Source: Rhodoferax sp.
GTDB taxonomy: Bacteria > Pseudomonadota > Gammaproteobacteria > Burkholderiales > Burkholderiaceae_C
Direction of reading: 5' to 3'
Length of the DNA stretch: 64,000 nt
NCBI RefSeq assembly: GCF_013297935.1
Contig: NZ_JAAFIX010000006.1
Span: 1-64,000 of the forward strand
The stretch's first letter is position 1. Each line of letters opens with the position of its first letter. The translations under genes and the position numbers were made by a program. Of the stretch, positions 41,919-50,265 are shown piece by piece. The notes below the pieces were generated by a model. The model saw only the letters and a list, made by a program, of their open reading frames with translations, did not search any database and was not told the DNA's origin.

Positions 41919-43331
41919 TCAGTGCTTCATGCTGCCCGTGGACTTGCGTACCTGAACCTGGGTGTCGTGGTGGGGCGGTTGTGCCAGCGGCATGCTGCCT
42001 TTGCTTTCGGCTTGAAAGCGTGCGGGCTCGGGCAGGGCACCGGTCCACTCAAAGGCGCGGGTGCCAGGGGGCTGCGGGTACCAGCCCGGGTCTTTGTAGT
42101 CCCCCGGCTTCTGGTCTTTGCGCACCTTGAGGATGCTGAACATACCGCCCATCTCCACCCCGCCATAAGGGCCGCTGCCCGTCATCATGGGTGCGGTGTT
42201 GTCGGGCAGGGGCATTTCCATCTCGCCCATGTCGGCCATGCCGCGCTCGCCCATCACCATGTAGTCGGGCATGGAGCTCTGCAGCTTGCCCACCAGCCCG
42301 CGGTGGTCCACGCCGATCATGGTGGGCACGTTGTGGCCCATGGCGTTCATGGTGTGGTGGCTCTTGTGGCAGTGGAAGGCCCAGTCGCCTTCTTCGTCGG
42401 CCACAAACTCAAATTGACGCATCTGCCCCACCGCAACATCCGTGGTGATTTCGGGCACGCGGGCCGCCAGCGGCCAGGGCCCGCCGTCGCTGCCAGTCAC
42501 CATGAACTCGTGGCCGTGCAGGTGGATCGGGTGGTTGGTCATGGTGAGGTTGCCCACGCGAATGCGCACTTTGTCCATCTTGCGCACATTGAGCGTGTCA
42601 ATGCCGGGGAAGACCCGGCTGTTCCAGCTCCAGAGATTGAAGTCCAGCATGGTCATGATTTTGGGCGTCATGCTGCCGGGGTCGATGTCGTAGGCATTGA
42701 GCAGAAAGCAAAAGTCCCGGTCCACTTCGCTGATGAGCGGGTGCTTGGTCTTGGGGTGCGTGACCCAAAAGCCCATCATGCCCATGGCCATTTGCGTCAT
42801 CTCGTCAGCGTGCGGGTGGTACATAAACGTACCCGGGCGCCGCGCCACAAACTCATACACAAAGGTCTTGCCCACGGGTATCGGCGCTTGGTTCAGACCC
42901 GACACGCCGTCCATGCCGTTGGGCAGACGCTGGCCGTGCCAGTGCACGCTGGTGTGCTCGGGCAGCTTGTTGGTCACAAACACGCGCACCCGGTCGCCCT
43001 CCACCACCTCGATGGTGGGGCCGGGGCTCTGGCCGTTGTAGCCCCACATATTGGCTTTGAAGCCGGGCGCCATTTCGCGCACCACCGGCTCTGCCACCAA
43101 ATGGAATTCCTTCACGCCCTGGTTCATGCGCCAGGGCAGGGTCCAGCCATTGAGGGTGACCACCGGGTTGTAGGGCCGGCCGGTGCCGGGCACCAGCGGC
43201 GGCATGGTGGCGGGCGAGCTTTGCAGCACCGGCTCGGGCAGGGCGGCCATGGCCACGCGGCTCACCGAGGCTGCCGCCACTGCGCCCATGGCAGTGGCGG
43301 CAGCACCGTTGAAAAAGTTACGTCGGTTCAT
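41919..43331 (-). CDS. copA: CopA-type multicopper oxidase
   Basis: 470 residues. A Tat signal (MNRRNFFNGAAATAMGAVAA) indicates folded, metal-loaded export. Copper sites: HWHG (trinuclear), MYHPHADEM, HPIHLHGHEF and HCHKSHHTMNAM with the type 1 Cys. A Met-rich segment (MVMGERGMADMGEMEMP) may bind extra Cu(I). Shorter than PcoA, it fits the single-Met-segment periplasmic oxidases that convert Cu(I) to Cu(II). It is the core of the copper operon. Confidence 0.92.
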   Translation of the reverse strand: MNRRNFFNGAAATAMGAVAAASVSRVAMAALPEPVLQSSPATMPPLVPGTGRPYNPVVTLNGWTLPWRMNQGVKEFHLVAEPVVREMAPGFKANMWGYNGQSPGPTIEVVEGDRVRVFVTNKLPEHTSVHWHGQRLPNGMDGVSGLNQAPIPVGKTFVYEFVARRPGTFMYHPHADEMTQMAMGMMGFWVTHPKTKHPLISEVDRDFCFLLNAYDIDPGSMTPKIMTMLDFNLWSWNSRVFPGIDTLNVRKMDKVRIRVGNLTMTNHPIHLHGHEFMVTGSDGGPWPLAARVPEITTDVAVGQMRQFEFVADEEGDWAFHCHKSHHTMNAMGHNVPTMIGVDHRGLVGKLQSSMPDYMVMGERGMADMGEMEMPLPDNTAPMMTGSGPYGGVEMGGMFSILKVRKDQKPGDYKDPGWYPQPPGTRAFEWTGALPEPARFQAESKGSMPLAQPPHHDTQVQVRKSTGSMKH

Positions 43332-43355
43332 ACAGGTCCTTGAAGGGGGGCGCGA

Positions 43356-44537
43356 TCAATGCGCGGGCTTGGCATCGGTGCCGGTTGCGGCACCGGTGCG
43401 GGCGGGGGCACTGCCTTCGGGCGACACACCAGCCAGCACGGCCTGCACATCGGCAAACGCCAGCCAGTAGTCACGCAGCGCTTCGGCTGCGGCCAGACCA
43501 CTGAGCGTGCGGGTGCGGCTGTCGGACATGACCTCGAACACGCTGGTCAGCATGCCGTTGTAGCGCAGGGTCAGCTCGTCGTGAATGAATTGCCGCAGCG
43601 GCAGCACCTCGGTCTGCAGGTGGTGGGCCATGTCCCACTGGGTGCGCAGGTTGAAGGCTGCCTCGCGCGCCTCGCTGCGCACCAGCACCGCTTGGGCGCG
43701 TACTTTGGCCGCGTCGCCCAGCGCGTCCCAGCGCTCGTCGATGTTGGACGGCACGGTGCTGGCTTGCTTGCGCTGCCAACTCAAGCGTTCGGCTTGCAGG
43801 CCACTGCGGGCGGCTAGGGCGCGGGACTCTGTGTCGGCAGTGTCTGCGGGGCTGGCGGGCAACGCGGGCAATGCGCTGGCCAAAGTGAACTGTGTTTGCG
43901 CACCCCACAAGCCCAGCACCCGGATGAGCTGCTCACGCGCGGCAAACGCCGCTTGCTCGCCCCGCGCCAGTGCCACCGCCGCGTCGGACAGCGTGGCTTG
44001 GCTTTGGGCTTGGGTGAGGCGGCTCACATTGCCGGCGCGCACCATGCGGCGGGTGAGTTCGTCGGCAGTCTCTGCGGTAGTCTTGGCTTCGCGAAGCAGC
44101 TGGGCGTTGCGCTCTGCGGCCACCGCGTTCACCCACGCCTTGTAGGCGCGCAGTGCCAGGCGGGTGGCCTCGTCGCGGGCGCGCAGTCGGGCCGGAAAGG
44201 CGGGGCTTTGCATGTCGGTGATGTTGCTGCCCTCCGCGCCCTGCGCCATCTGCAGCTCGGGGCTGTTGAGCAGGGCGATGCGCATGGCAGCAGGTCCATC
44301 CACCGAGGCTTGGAGCAGCCGGGTCAGCTCATAGTCGCCCGCAAAGGTCGGGCTGGCCATGCGCAGGGGCGCGGCCGACGGGCCCAGCAGGCCACTTAGC
44401 CGGGTCTGCACGTCGGTTTGCAAGCCTTGCACGCCACCATCCGGCGGTGCTGCGTGGGCGTGGGAGAGCAGCAGCGCCAACCCGAGCGAGCACATCATGG
44501 GTCCGGCGAACCGGTGTGCGGTACGCGGGCTGCTCAT
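43356..44537 (-). CDS. TolC family outer-membrane protein of the copper operon
   Basis: 393 residues. Signal peptide (MCSLGLALLLSHAHAAP) and a TolC-type helical architecture: ATRLALRAYKAWVNAVAAERNAQLL and the second half EAREAAFNLRTQWDMAHHL. Its short length and lack of an RND partner suggest a CopB-like or stand-alone outer-membrane channel. Start ATG 44537 overlaps the preceding small gene by four bases. The C-terminus is Ala/Gly/Thr-rich and ends near a His. Confidence 0.83.
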   Translation of the reverse strand: MSSPRTAHRFAGPMMCSLGLALLLSHAHAAPPDGGVQGLQTDVQTRLSGLLGPSAAPLRMASPTFAGDYELTRLLQASVDGPAAMRIALLNSPELQMAQGAEGSNITDMQSPAFPARLRARDEATRLALRAYKAWVNAVAAERNAQLLREAKTTAETADELTRRMVRAGNVSRLTQAQSQATLSDAAVALARGEQAAFAAREQLIRVLGLWGAQTQFTLASALPALPASPADTADTESRALAARSGLQAERLSWQRKQASTVPSNIDERWDALGDAAKVRAQAVLVRSEAREAAFNLRTQWDMAHHLQTEVLPLRQFIHDELTLRYNGMLTSVFEVMSDSRTRTLSGLAAAEALRDYWLAFADVQAVLAGVSPEGSAPARTGAATGTDAKPAH

Positions 44538-44860
44538 GGCTTTTCCTTCAGTGCCGCAGCGCGGGCTTTTTCCCACTGCAGCAGGTCGATATGGCCGCGC
44601 GGGAATTGGGCGACTGCCTTGTTGGCAGCCTTCCAGTCGGTGCTGCCTTCTTCGACGCCCTTGGGCAAGTCGGCAAACACCGAGCGGTAGGGCAGTGCGG
44701 GCACGGGGCTGGCGGCATCACTGGCTTGAAGGGTGCGCGCGGGCTCGGTCAACACGGCTGCACCTGTCTGGGCGTGCGCGGGCGCCGTCAGCAGAGGCGC
44801 TATGGCCAGCCAGAAGCTAAAGGCCCCGACCGACCGCAAAAGCGGAGGCAAAAAGTACAT
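44534..44860 (-). CDS. Exported hypothetical protein in the copper operon
   Basis: 108 residues. A signal peptide (AFSFWLAIAPLLTAPAHAQ) precedes a polar domain with LPYRSVFADLPKGVEEGSTD and IDLLQWEKARAAALKEKP. Not assigned to a characterised family. It overlaps the TolC gene (ATGA), so it is translated with it. Location suggests a periplasmic partner of the copper channel. Confidence 0.75.
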   Translation of the reverse strand: MYFLPPLLRSVGAFSFWLAIAPLLTAPAHAQTGAAVLTEPARTLQASDAASPVPALPYRSVFADLPKGVEEGSTDWKAANKAVAQFPRGHIDLLQWEKARAAALKEKP

Positions 44861-44952
44861 GGATAGTTTCCTGATTCAAGGTGAAAACACCCCGCCCACT
44901 GGCTGCGCAAGGCAGCGAGGGGCGGACTACAGACCCACTACGGGCCTTGGAA

Positions 44953-45381
44953 TCAGGAAATGGGTGGTTTTTGGGCCAACGCCGCCAAGGCGCTGGCAAA
45001 GTGGTCGGCGTGCGCCGGCAGGGGCATTTGCGGACCGAATACCGGTAGCGCGACCTGCAAATCAGCCGGCATGGCGGTAGCAGCACACATCTGACACAGG
45101 GAGCAGTTCTCGCAGCCATCGTGTGATGCCACCGTGGCGGTCGGGCTGGCGTGGTGCGTGGATGCGGCCTCTGCCAAGGTGGCCGTGTGCTCTGTCATGG
45201 CGCTGGCGGCCATGTCCTCGCAGTCGTGGCCACCCGCTTGCGCAGCAGCCGGTGTGCCGTGGTGCGCGTTGGTTGCCATGCTGGCGGTCAGCGCAGCGGC
45301 CATGCGGGTTGCCATCAGCTCATTGGCCATGCCGCGCAGGGGCGCCAAGGTAATGAGGAGGATGAGAACAAAGACTCGCAT
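44953..45381 (-). CDS. His/Cys-rich exported protein, first gene of the copper operon
   Basis: 142 residues. The signal (VFVLILLITLAPLRGMA) is followed by many His residues (ATNAHHGTP, GGHDCEDM, EASTHHASP, ASHDGCENC) and a Cys cluster ENCSLCQMCAAT. This arrangement resembles metal-binding exported proteins (DUF2946-like) from copper operons. It would bind copper in the periplasm. ATG 45381 gives a signal peptide; the upstream frame does not. Confidence 0.78.
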   Translation of the reverse strand: MRVFVLILLITLAPLRGMANELMATRMAAALTASMATNAHHGTPAAAQAGGHDCEDMAASAMTEHTATLAEAASTHHASPTATVASHDGCENCSLCQMCAATAMPADLQVALPVFGPQMPLPAHADHFASALAALAQKPPIS

Positions 45382-45430
45382 GAAAGGATGATACGCCGCA
45401 GGCCCCGGAAGTTCCATAAGCACGCGATTT

Positions 45431-45486
45431 GAGTGCCAAATCGGTCTCTAGCCCTTGTGAAATATGCGCAAACAGCTATGAAAAAA
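45431..45486. repeat. Dispersed repeat copy upstream of the copper operon
   Basis: On the minus strand it reads CATAGCTGTTTGCGCATATT, then CACAAGGGCTAGAGACC. This matches the copies at 54283-54339 and 41828-41884. It fills most of the 112-base gap between the copper operon and the zinc-ribbon protein gene. Confidence 0.75.
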
Positions 45487-45493
45487 GGAGCGC

Positions 45494-45757
45494 CTAGCCG
45501 CCGCTCTGCCAGTGCACCCAGGCAGCAATCGCCGCAATCACCAGCGCCATGGAGCCGCCCAGCCAGCGCTGGATTTTGCGGGTCAGCAGGCAGTCGTTGC
45601 AGATGCGGCCATGTTTGTCGGTGGTGTGGGGCACGGCGCCACAGCTGTAGCACAGCCCGGCGCGCTCCCACTTCTCCCGCCGCTTGGTGCGCCAGACAAA
45701 CACCACCACCAGCACTAGCAGCACCACGATCAAAAAGTTGAAACCGAGCTTGAGCAT
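45494..45757 (-). CDS. Membrane zinc-ribbon-like small protein, unknown function
   Basis: 87 residues. An N-terminal helix (FNFLIVVLLVLVVVFVWR) and a C-terminal helix (GGSMALVIAAIAAWVHW) flank a cytoplasmic segment with CYSCGAVPHTTDKHGRICNDC, a zinc-ribbon-like arrangement of four Cys. ATG 45757 was chosen; the upstream extension overlaps the next gene. Five bases separate it from the next gene on the same strand. Confidence 0.72.
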   Translation of the reverse strand: MLKLGFNFLIVVLLVLVVVFVWRTKRREKWERAGLCYSCGAVPHTTDKHGRICNDCLLTRKIQRWLGGSMALVIAAIAAWVHWQSGG

Positions 45758-45761
45758 GGTG

Positions 45762-45980
45762 TTAGCGCCCCGCCATGACTTTGCGGATGCGCTCAATCGT
45801 CTCGGGCATACGCGCCTTGCGCGACACATCCAAGCCCAGCTCGCGGGCAATGTGGTTCACCACCGCCACGTTTAGCGGCAGGCCCCCCGCATCCACGGCG
45901 CGCAGCAGGTCGCGCGCCCGCTGCTCGGCGGTGCGGGGTTGAGGGCGAAAGAGTGTGGAGAGGGCGGTGAACCAGTTCAT
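45762..45980 (-). CDS. Conserved small hypothetical protein
   Basis: 72 residues, mostly helical and basic, without signal or membrane segment ([55 protein letters not shown]). No family recognised. It is just upstream of the zinc-ribbon membrane protein and probably co-transcribed. The divergent EamA gene starts 62 bases away. Confidence 0.65.
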   Translation of the reverse strand: MNWFTALSTLFRPQPRTAEQRARDLLRAVDAGGLPLNVAVVNHIARELGLDVSRKARMPETIERIRKVMAGR

Positions 45981-46041
45981 GCGTGTCCTGTGGGATGAGG
46001 GGACTGTACCGCCTCGCAAGGTGGGTCTTTAAGATCGGTGC

Positions 46042-46932
46042 ATGACTTCGCGCTCCACCCCTTCTGCTTCCCGTTTGGTCGCCCTGTACCCGCTCTTGTT
46101 CGTGGCCTTGTGGAGCACCGGTTTCATCGGGGCCAAGTTCGGTTTGCCCTATGTGGAGCCGCTCACCTTTCTGGCGGTGCGCTACGCCGCGGTGCTGGTG
46201 CTGATGGGGCTGGTGGTGTGGCGCACGCGGGCGCCCTGGCCGGCCACGCTGCGCGAGTGCGGGCACATTGCCGTGACCGGCGTGCTGGTGCATGCGGTGT
46301 ATCTGGGGGGCGTGTTCATGGCCATCGGCCATGGGTTGCCCGCCGGAGTAGCGGCCATTGTGGTGGGACTGCAGCCCTTGCTTACCGCGTTGGGTGCCGG
46401 CTGGCTGCTGCGCGAAAAAGTACGCGCCACGCAATGGGCGGGCCTGGCGGCAGGCTTTGCGGGCGTGGCGCTGGTGGTGGCGCACAAGGTGGCCGCCGGT
46501 GCGGGGCTGGCTACGTTGTGGACGCTGCTGTTCCCCGTGGCGGTGGCCTTGCTCGCCATCACCGCCGGCACGCTGTACCAGAAGCGCTATTGCCCAAGCT
46601 TTGATTTGCGCACGGGCTCGCTCATTCAGTTCATTCCCAGCCTCGTGTTGACGGGCTTGGCAGCCGCTGCCACCGAGACCATGCATATTGAGTGGACCGC
46701 ATCCTTCGTGTTTGCGCTGGCTTGGCTGGTGCTGGTGTTGTCGCTGGGCGCGGTCACGCTACTCAATGTGCTGATCCGCAGTGGCAGTGCCGTCAACGTG
46801 GCCAGCCTGTTTTATCTGGTGCCGCCGTGCACGGCGCTGGTGGCGTGGGCCCTGTTCGGCGAGACCCTGACCGGCCTCGCCTTGGCAGGCATGGGCCTCA
46901 CTGTGTTCGGGGTGTGGCTGGCCCGCAAGTAG
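46042..46932 (+). CDS. EamA/DMT family transporter
   Basis: 296 residues with ten membrane helices in two EamA repeats (YPLLFVALWSTGFIGAKFG start; second repeat near LVLSLGAVTLLNVLIRSGSA). GLQPLLTALGAGWLLREKV and PPCTALVAWALFGETL are the paired EamA motifs. The substrate is unknown; family members export amino acids or metabolites. Confidence 0.88.
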   Translation: MTSRSTPSASRLVALYPLLFVALWSTGFIGAKFGLPYVEPLTFLAVRYAAVLVLMGLVVWRTRAPWPATLRECGHIAVTGVLVHAVYLGGVFMAIGHGLPAGVAAIVVGLQPLLTALGAGWLLREKVRATQWAGLAAGFAGVALVVAHKVAAGAGLATLWTLLFPVAVALLAITAGTLYQKRYCPSFDLRTGSLIQFIPSLVLTGLAAAATETMHIEWTASFVFALAWLVLVLSLGAVTLLNVLIRSGSAVNVASLFYLVPPCTALVAWALFGETLTGLALAGMGLTVFGVWLARK

Positions 46933-46940
46933 GCGGCAAG

Positions 46941-47001
46941 CAGGCGCTATATTTTTAGGAGCCGCTCGCTCATATTCCATATGGGCTAGCGGCCTATTTG
47001 A
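46941..47001. repeat. Dispersed repeat copy with GCCGCT/AGCGGC stem
   Basis: GGCGCTATATTTTTAGGAG is followed by GCCGCTCGCTCATATTCC and ATGGGCTAGCGGC. It lies between the convergent EamA and Sbp-paralog genes and may end transcription of both. Confidence 0.65.
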
Positions 47002-48054
47002 CTACTTTTTTACGTAGATCTGGTCAAAGCTGGCACCGTCGGCAAAGTGGGCTTTGTCGGCCTTGTCCCAGCCGCCGAAGGCCTGGTCGATGGTGAACAG
47101 CTTGATCCTGGGGAACTGCTTGGCGTATTTGGCCTGTGCTTGGGTGGAGACGGCGGGGCGGTAGAAGTGTTTGCCCGCAAGGTCCTGGCCTTCTTCGCTG
47201 TACAGGTACTTCAGGTATTCCTCTGCCACCGCACGGGTGCCTTTTTTGTCCACGTTCTTGTCGACCACCGACACCGCAGGCTCTGCCAGGATGGATAGGC
47301 TGGGTACCACCACATCAAACTTGCTGCCGAACTCTTTTTCCAGCAAATAGGCTTCGTTTTCCCACGCAATCAGCACGTCGCCCTGGTTGCGCTGGGCAAA
47401 GGTGATGGTGGAGCCGCGCGCACCGGTGTCCAGAACCGGCACGTTGCCGTACAGCTTGGCGACGAACTCTTTGGCCTGGGCATCGCTGCCGAACTTGCGC
47501 TTGGCAAACTCCCAGGCGGCCAGGTAGTTCCAGCGGGCGCCACCGCTGGTTTTGGGGTTGGCGGTGATGACTTTCAGATCGGGGCGGATCAGGTCGTCCC
47601 AGTCTTTAATGGCTTTGGGGTTGCCCGCGCGTACTGCCAGCACGATGGTGGAGGTGTAGGGCGATGCGTTGAGCGGCAAGCGCTTTTGCCAGTCGGCGTT
47701 GATCCAGCCGCCGTTCTTGGCGATGGCGTCGGTGTCGCCTGCCAAAGCCAGGGTCACTACGTCAGCGTCCAGCCCGTCGATCACTGAGCGGGCCTGCTTG
47801 CCCGAGCCGCCGTGGCTCTGCTTGACGGTCACCGTCTGGCCGGTTTTAGCTTTCCAGTACTTGGCAAACGCGGCGTTGAATTCCACATACAGCTCGCGGG
47901 TCGGGTCGTACGACACATTGAGCAGGGTGATGTTTTGTTGCGCAAAGGCCTGGCCGGTAGCGGCGGCCAACGCGCCAGCGAGTACCAGCGTACCGAAGCC
48001 GCGGCGGGAGAGGGCGGCGTTACGGGGTGCGGTGGCTATAGATGCAAAGGGCAT
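47002..48054 (-). CDS. Second sulfate-binding protein, orphan (Sbp paralog)
   Basis: 350 residues. Possible Tat signal ([20 protein letters not shown]) then [19 protein letters not shown], the sulfate-binding family start, and [20 protein letters not shown]. Unlike the first Sbp (14694-15695) it has no permease or ATPase genes nearby, so it probably feeds the CysTWA channel or acts elsewhere. GGAG precedes ATG 48054. The divergence between the two Sbps suggests different ligands (for example thiosulfate versus sulfate), but this is inference. Confidence 0.88.
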   Translation of the reverse strand: MPFASIATAPRNAALSRRGFGTLVLAGALAAATGQAFAQQNITLLNVSYDPTRELYVEFNAAFAKYWKAKTGQTVTVKQSHGGSGKQARSVIDGLDADVVTLALAGDTDAIAKNGGWINADWQKRLPLNASPYTSTIVLAVRAGNPKAIKDWDDLIRPDLKVITANPKTSGGARWNYLAAWEFAKRKFGSDAQAKEFVAKLYGNVPVLDTGARGSTITFAQRNQGDVLIAWENEAYLLEKEFGSKFDVVVPSLSILAEPAVSVVDKNVDKKGTRAVAEEYLKYLYSEEGQDLAGKHFYRPAVSTQAQAKYAKQFPRIKLFTIDQAFGGWDKADKAHFADGASFDQIYVKK

Positions 48055-48158
48055 ATCAACTCCAGAAATCAACGCGTTAGTGCGATAAGGGAGATTCTGG
48101 AAGCTGTTCGTTAAAGCTGGAAATACCGAATTCTTGGTTCTAAATAACTAAAACATCC

Positions 48159-48956
48159 TTAGGGTTGAGGTGCGATGCCTCGGCGCAGCTCGTCCGGGGT
48201 GCTGCCGGTCATCTTCTTGAACATGGTGATGAAGGCGGACGCACTGCCGTACCCAAGGTCCAGTGCGATCGTCTCCACCGTTTGCCCGGCCTCCAGGAGC
48301 GGCATGGCGCGCACCACTCGCAGGCGCTGGCGCCACTCGGCAAAAGTCATCCCCAGGTCCCGCTGGCAGCGGCGCATCAGGGTGCGCTCCGTAGTGTGGG
48401 TGGCTGCGGCCAATTCGGGTAGAGAGCGGTTATCACCGGGGTGCACTTCCAGCAGACCTAATACCGCGCCCAGCGCCGGGTCGTCCGAGCCGGGCAGGTA
48501 GCTCCCGGCCCGTGGCGCCGTGGCGAGCTGGTCCAGCAGCACCCGCAGCAGCCGGGTTTCAGCACCGGCCGAAGGAATGCCGGCTGGCTGCAGGCGCAAA
48601 TGCTCCAGCAGGGCCCGCACCAGCGGGCTCACCGTGAGCGCGCAGGGCTCGGTCGGCAAGGGCGGGCACAGCGGGGTAGAGACATACAGAGAGCAGTGGT
48701 GGGCGGCTTTGCGGTTCAGCCCCACATGTTCCAGGTGGGGCGGTAGCCAGATGCCGTATTGCGGTGGCGCCATGTAGTGGTGACCGGCTACCTTGACCTC
48801 CATCACCCCGCTGAACGAATACACAAATTCGCCCCATGCATGCTGGTGCTCCGGGTACAGGCCGTGGTCCGGCACATAGGCGCTACGGAACATCACCGGG
48901 GCCGGAAGGCTGGGGCTGGAGAGGGGGACTTCCAGTTTCGGACGCAAGATGGGCAT
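48159..48956 (-). CDS. AraC family transcriptional regulator (cupin-type sensor)
   Basis: 265 residues. The N-terminal cupin-like domain includes YPEHQHAWGEFVYSFSGVMEV and PPQYGIWLPPHLEHV. The C-terminal AraC HTH pair is LPELAAATHTTERTLMRRCQRDLG and TVETIALDLGYGSASAFITMFKKMTG. It is divergent from an EamA transporter (94-base gap), which it most likely controls. The 104 bases between it and the Sbp paralog show no gene. Confidence 0.88.
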   Translation of the reverse strand: MPILRPKLEVPLSSPSLPAPVMFRSAYVPDHGLYPEHQHAWGEFVYSFSGVMEVKVAGHHYMAPPQYGIWLPPHLEHVGLNRKAAHHCSLYVSTPLCPPLPTEPCALTVSPLVRALLEHLRLQPAGIPSAGAETRLLRVLLDQLATAPRAGSYLPGSDDPALGAVLGLLEVHPGDNRSLPELAAATHTTERTLMRRCQRDLGMTFAEWRQRLRVVRAMPLLEAGQTVETIALDLGYGSASAFITMFKKMTGSTPDELRRGIAPQP

Positions 48957-49050
48957 GGGTGTCTGCTATGGCGTATGGCTTGTCTGTTTTTCACTATATC
49001 AAGGAAAGCCGTCAGTTGAATAATCGGGGCTTCAATCGGATCGGAGTGCT

Positions 49051-49992
49051 ATGGATACGCGCAAAGCGGTGGACGGCTCAGCTGTCTTGTTGATGATGGT
49101 CTTGTGTGCCACCTGGGGCATGCAACAAGTGGTGCTCAAGGCCACGGCGGCAGACATTGCCCCGGTGATGCAAATTGCCTTGCGCTCCGGCGTGGCCGCC
49201 TTGCTGGTGGGCTTGGTGATGTGGTGGCGCGGAGAGTCGATGTCGCTGCGCGACGGCACGTTGGTGCCCGGCATCGCGGTGGGGGTGTTTTTTGCCACCG
49301 AGTTTTTACTCGTGGCCGAGGGCTTGCGTCACACCAGCGCCTCGCACATGGTGGTGTTTTTGTACACCGCGCCCATTTTTGCAGCGCTGGGTTTGCATTG
49401 GCGCATTCCGGCGGAGCGCCTGAGTGCGCTGCAGTGGAGCGGTATTGCCATTGCCTTTGCCGGCATTGCCATGACATTTTTGGGGCGGGGCCATGGCGCG
49501 GGTGCGGCAGAGCAGGCCAGCACGCTGTGGGGCGACTTTCTGGGCGTGTTGGCAGCCGTATCGTGGGCGGCAACCACGGTGGTGGTGCGCTGCTCCAGCC
49601 TGGCCACCGCCCAGCCGTCTAAAACGCTGCAGTACCAGTTGGTCATGGCCTTCGGTGTGCTGCTGGTCGCCTCCTGGGCGAGCGGGCAGGCCCATGTGAA
49701 CTTCACGCCGCAAGTGTGGGCCAGCTTGGCCTTCCATGCGGTGGTGGTCTCGTTTGCCAGTTTCCTGGCGTGGTTCTGGTTGCTGCGCCACTACCTGGCG
49801 TCGCGCCTGGGCGTCTTTTCATTCATGACACCTTTGTTCGGCATGGTGTTTGGTGCCTGGCTGCTGGACGAGCCCATTGAGGCGGGTTTTCTGGTCGGGG
49901 CTATTCCGGTGCTGATCGGCATCGTTCTGGTGAGCGCGGGCCCTTGGTTGGGGCAAGCCTTCAAAAGGCAGGCCAGCGGCAACGCGGCCTGA
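49051..49992 (+). CDS. EamA/DMT family transporter
   Basis: 313 residues with ten membrane helices in two EamA domains. Paired motifs are VFLYTAPIFAALGLHWRIPAERL and FSFMTPLFGMVFGAWLLDEPI. GGAG lies 8 bases before ATG 49051. Divergence from the AraC gene suggests an inducible exporter; the substrate cannot be read from the sequence. Its transcript would end at the long inverted repeat at 50001-50041. Confidence 0.88.
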   Translation: MDTRKAVDGSAVLLMMVLCATWGMQQVVLKATAADIAPVMQIALRSGVAALLVGLVMWWRGESMSLRDGTLVPGIAVGVFFATEFLLVAEGLRHTSASHMVVFLYTAPIFAALGLHWRIPAERLSALQWSGIAIAFAGIAMTFLGRGHGAGAAEQASTLWGDFLGVLAAVSWAATTVVVRCSSLATAQPSKTLQYQLVMAFGVLLVASWASGQAHVNFTPQVWASLAFHAVVVSFASFLAWFWLLRHYLASRLGVFSFMTPLFGMVFGAWLLDEPIEAGFLVGAIPVLIGIVLVSAGPWLGQAFKRQASGNAA

Positions 49993-50000
49993 GCCCCCGT

Positions 50001-50041
50001 GCCAGCCTGATTTGCACAGCTATGGTGCAAATCAGGCTGGC
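50001..50041. promoter_or_regulatory. 17-bp perfect inverted repeat with NtrC-like core
   Basis: Positions 50001-50017 are the exact reverse complement of 50025-50041, around a 7-base loop. Inside it TGCACAGCTATGGTGCA (50012-50028) fits the NtrC binding pattern TGCACyN5rGTGCA. The right arm overlaps the -24 element of the adjacent sigma-54 promoter. The hairpin could also end transcription of the upstream EamA gene, although no T-run follows. Confidence 0.65.
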
Positions 50042-50054
50042 ATAACACTTGCAT
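50038..50054 (+). promoter_or_regulatory. Sigma-54 promoter of the guanidine operon
   Basis: TGGCATAACACTTGCAT has GG at 50039-50040 and GC at 50051-50052 with exactly 10 bases between, and a full TTGCA -12 element. Transcription would begin near 50063, some 40 bases before the riboswitch. It is the best -24/-12 match in the window. Confidence 0.72.
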
Positions 50055-50103
50055 AGCTGTACACGCGGGGCAGCCACTTCGGTTTGCTTCTTCACAATGG
50101 ACG

Positions 50104-50213
50104 CTAGGGTTCCGGTTGCCTCTCACAGGGCAATGTCTGGTCCGAGAGCAGCCGGCCGGTAGTGGCTTTCACCACTGCGGGCTCCACGGCGGGACAAAAG
50201 CCCGGGAGGTTCA
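50104..50213 (+). promoter_or_regulatory. Guanidine-I riboswitch (ykkC class)
   Basis: The RNA contains the conserved ykkC elements in order: CTAGGGTTCCGG at 50104, CTGGTCCGAGAG at 50137, and CGGCGGGACAAAAGCCCGGG near its 3' end. This class senses guanidinium and turns on downstream guanidine genes. It is 53 bases ahead of the binding-protein start and controls the whole operon. The downstream genes (guanidine carboxylase set) agree with the ligand. Confidence 0.95.
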
Positions 50214-50236
50214 CTTCAGGATTGAAGTGGTCTCCC
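50204..50236 (+). promoter_or_regulatory. Riboswitch expression-platform hairpin
   Basis: GGGAG (50204-50208) pairs with CTCCC (50232-50236) and CACTTCA (50212-50218) with TGAAGTG (50223-50229). The stem reuses the last bases of the aptamer, so aptamer folding with guanidine and this hairpin exclude each other. No T-run follows, so attenuation may be Rho-linked or another mode. Confidence 0.55.
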
Positions 50237-50265
50237 GCATTTGTTCAACAACCTGGAGTCTCGCG

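Noticed and set aside
41922..43343. A 473-codon plus-strand frame opposite copA
   Set aside because: Extremely His/Val/Gly-rich antisense of the multicopper oxidase; it lacks a ribosome site and any recognisable fold.
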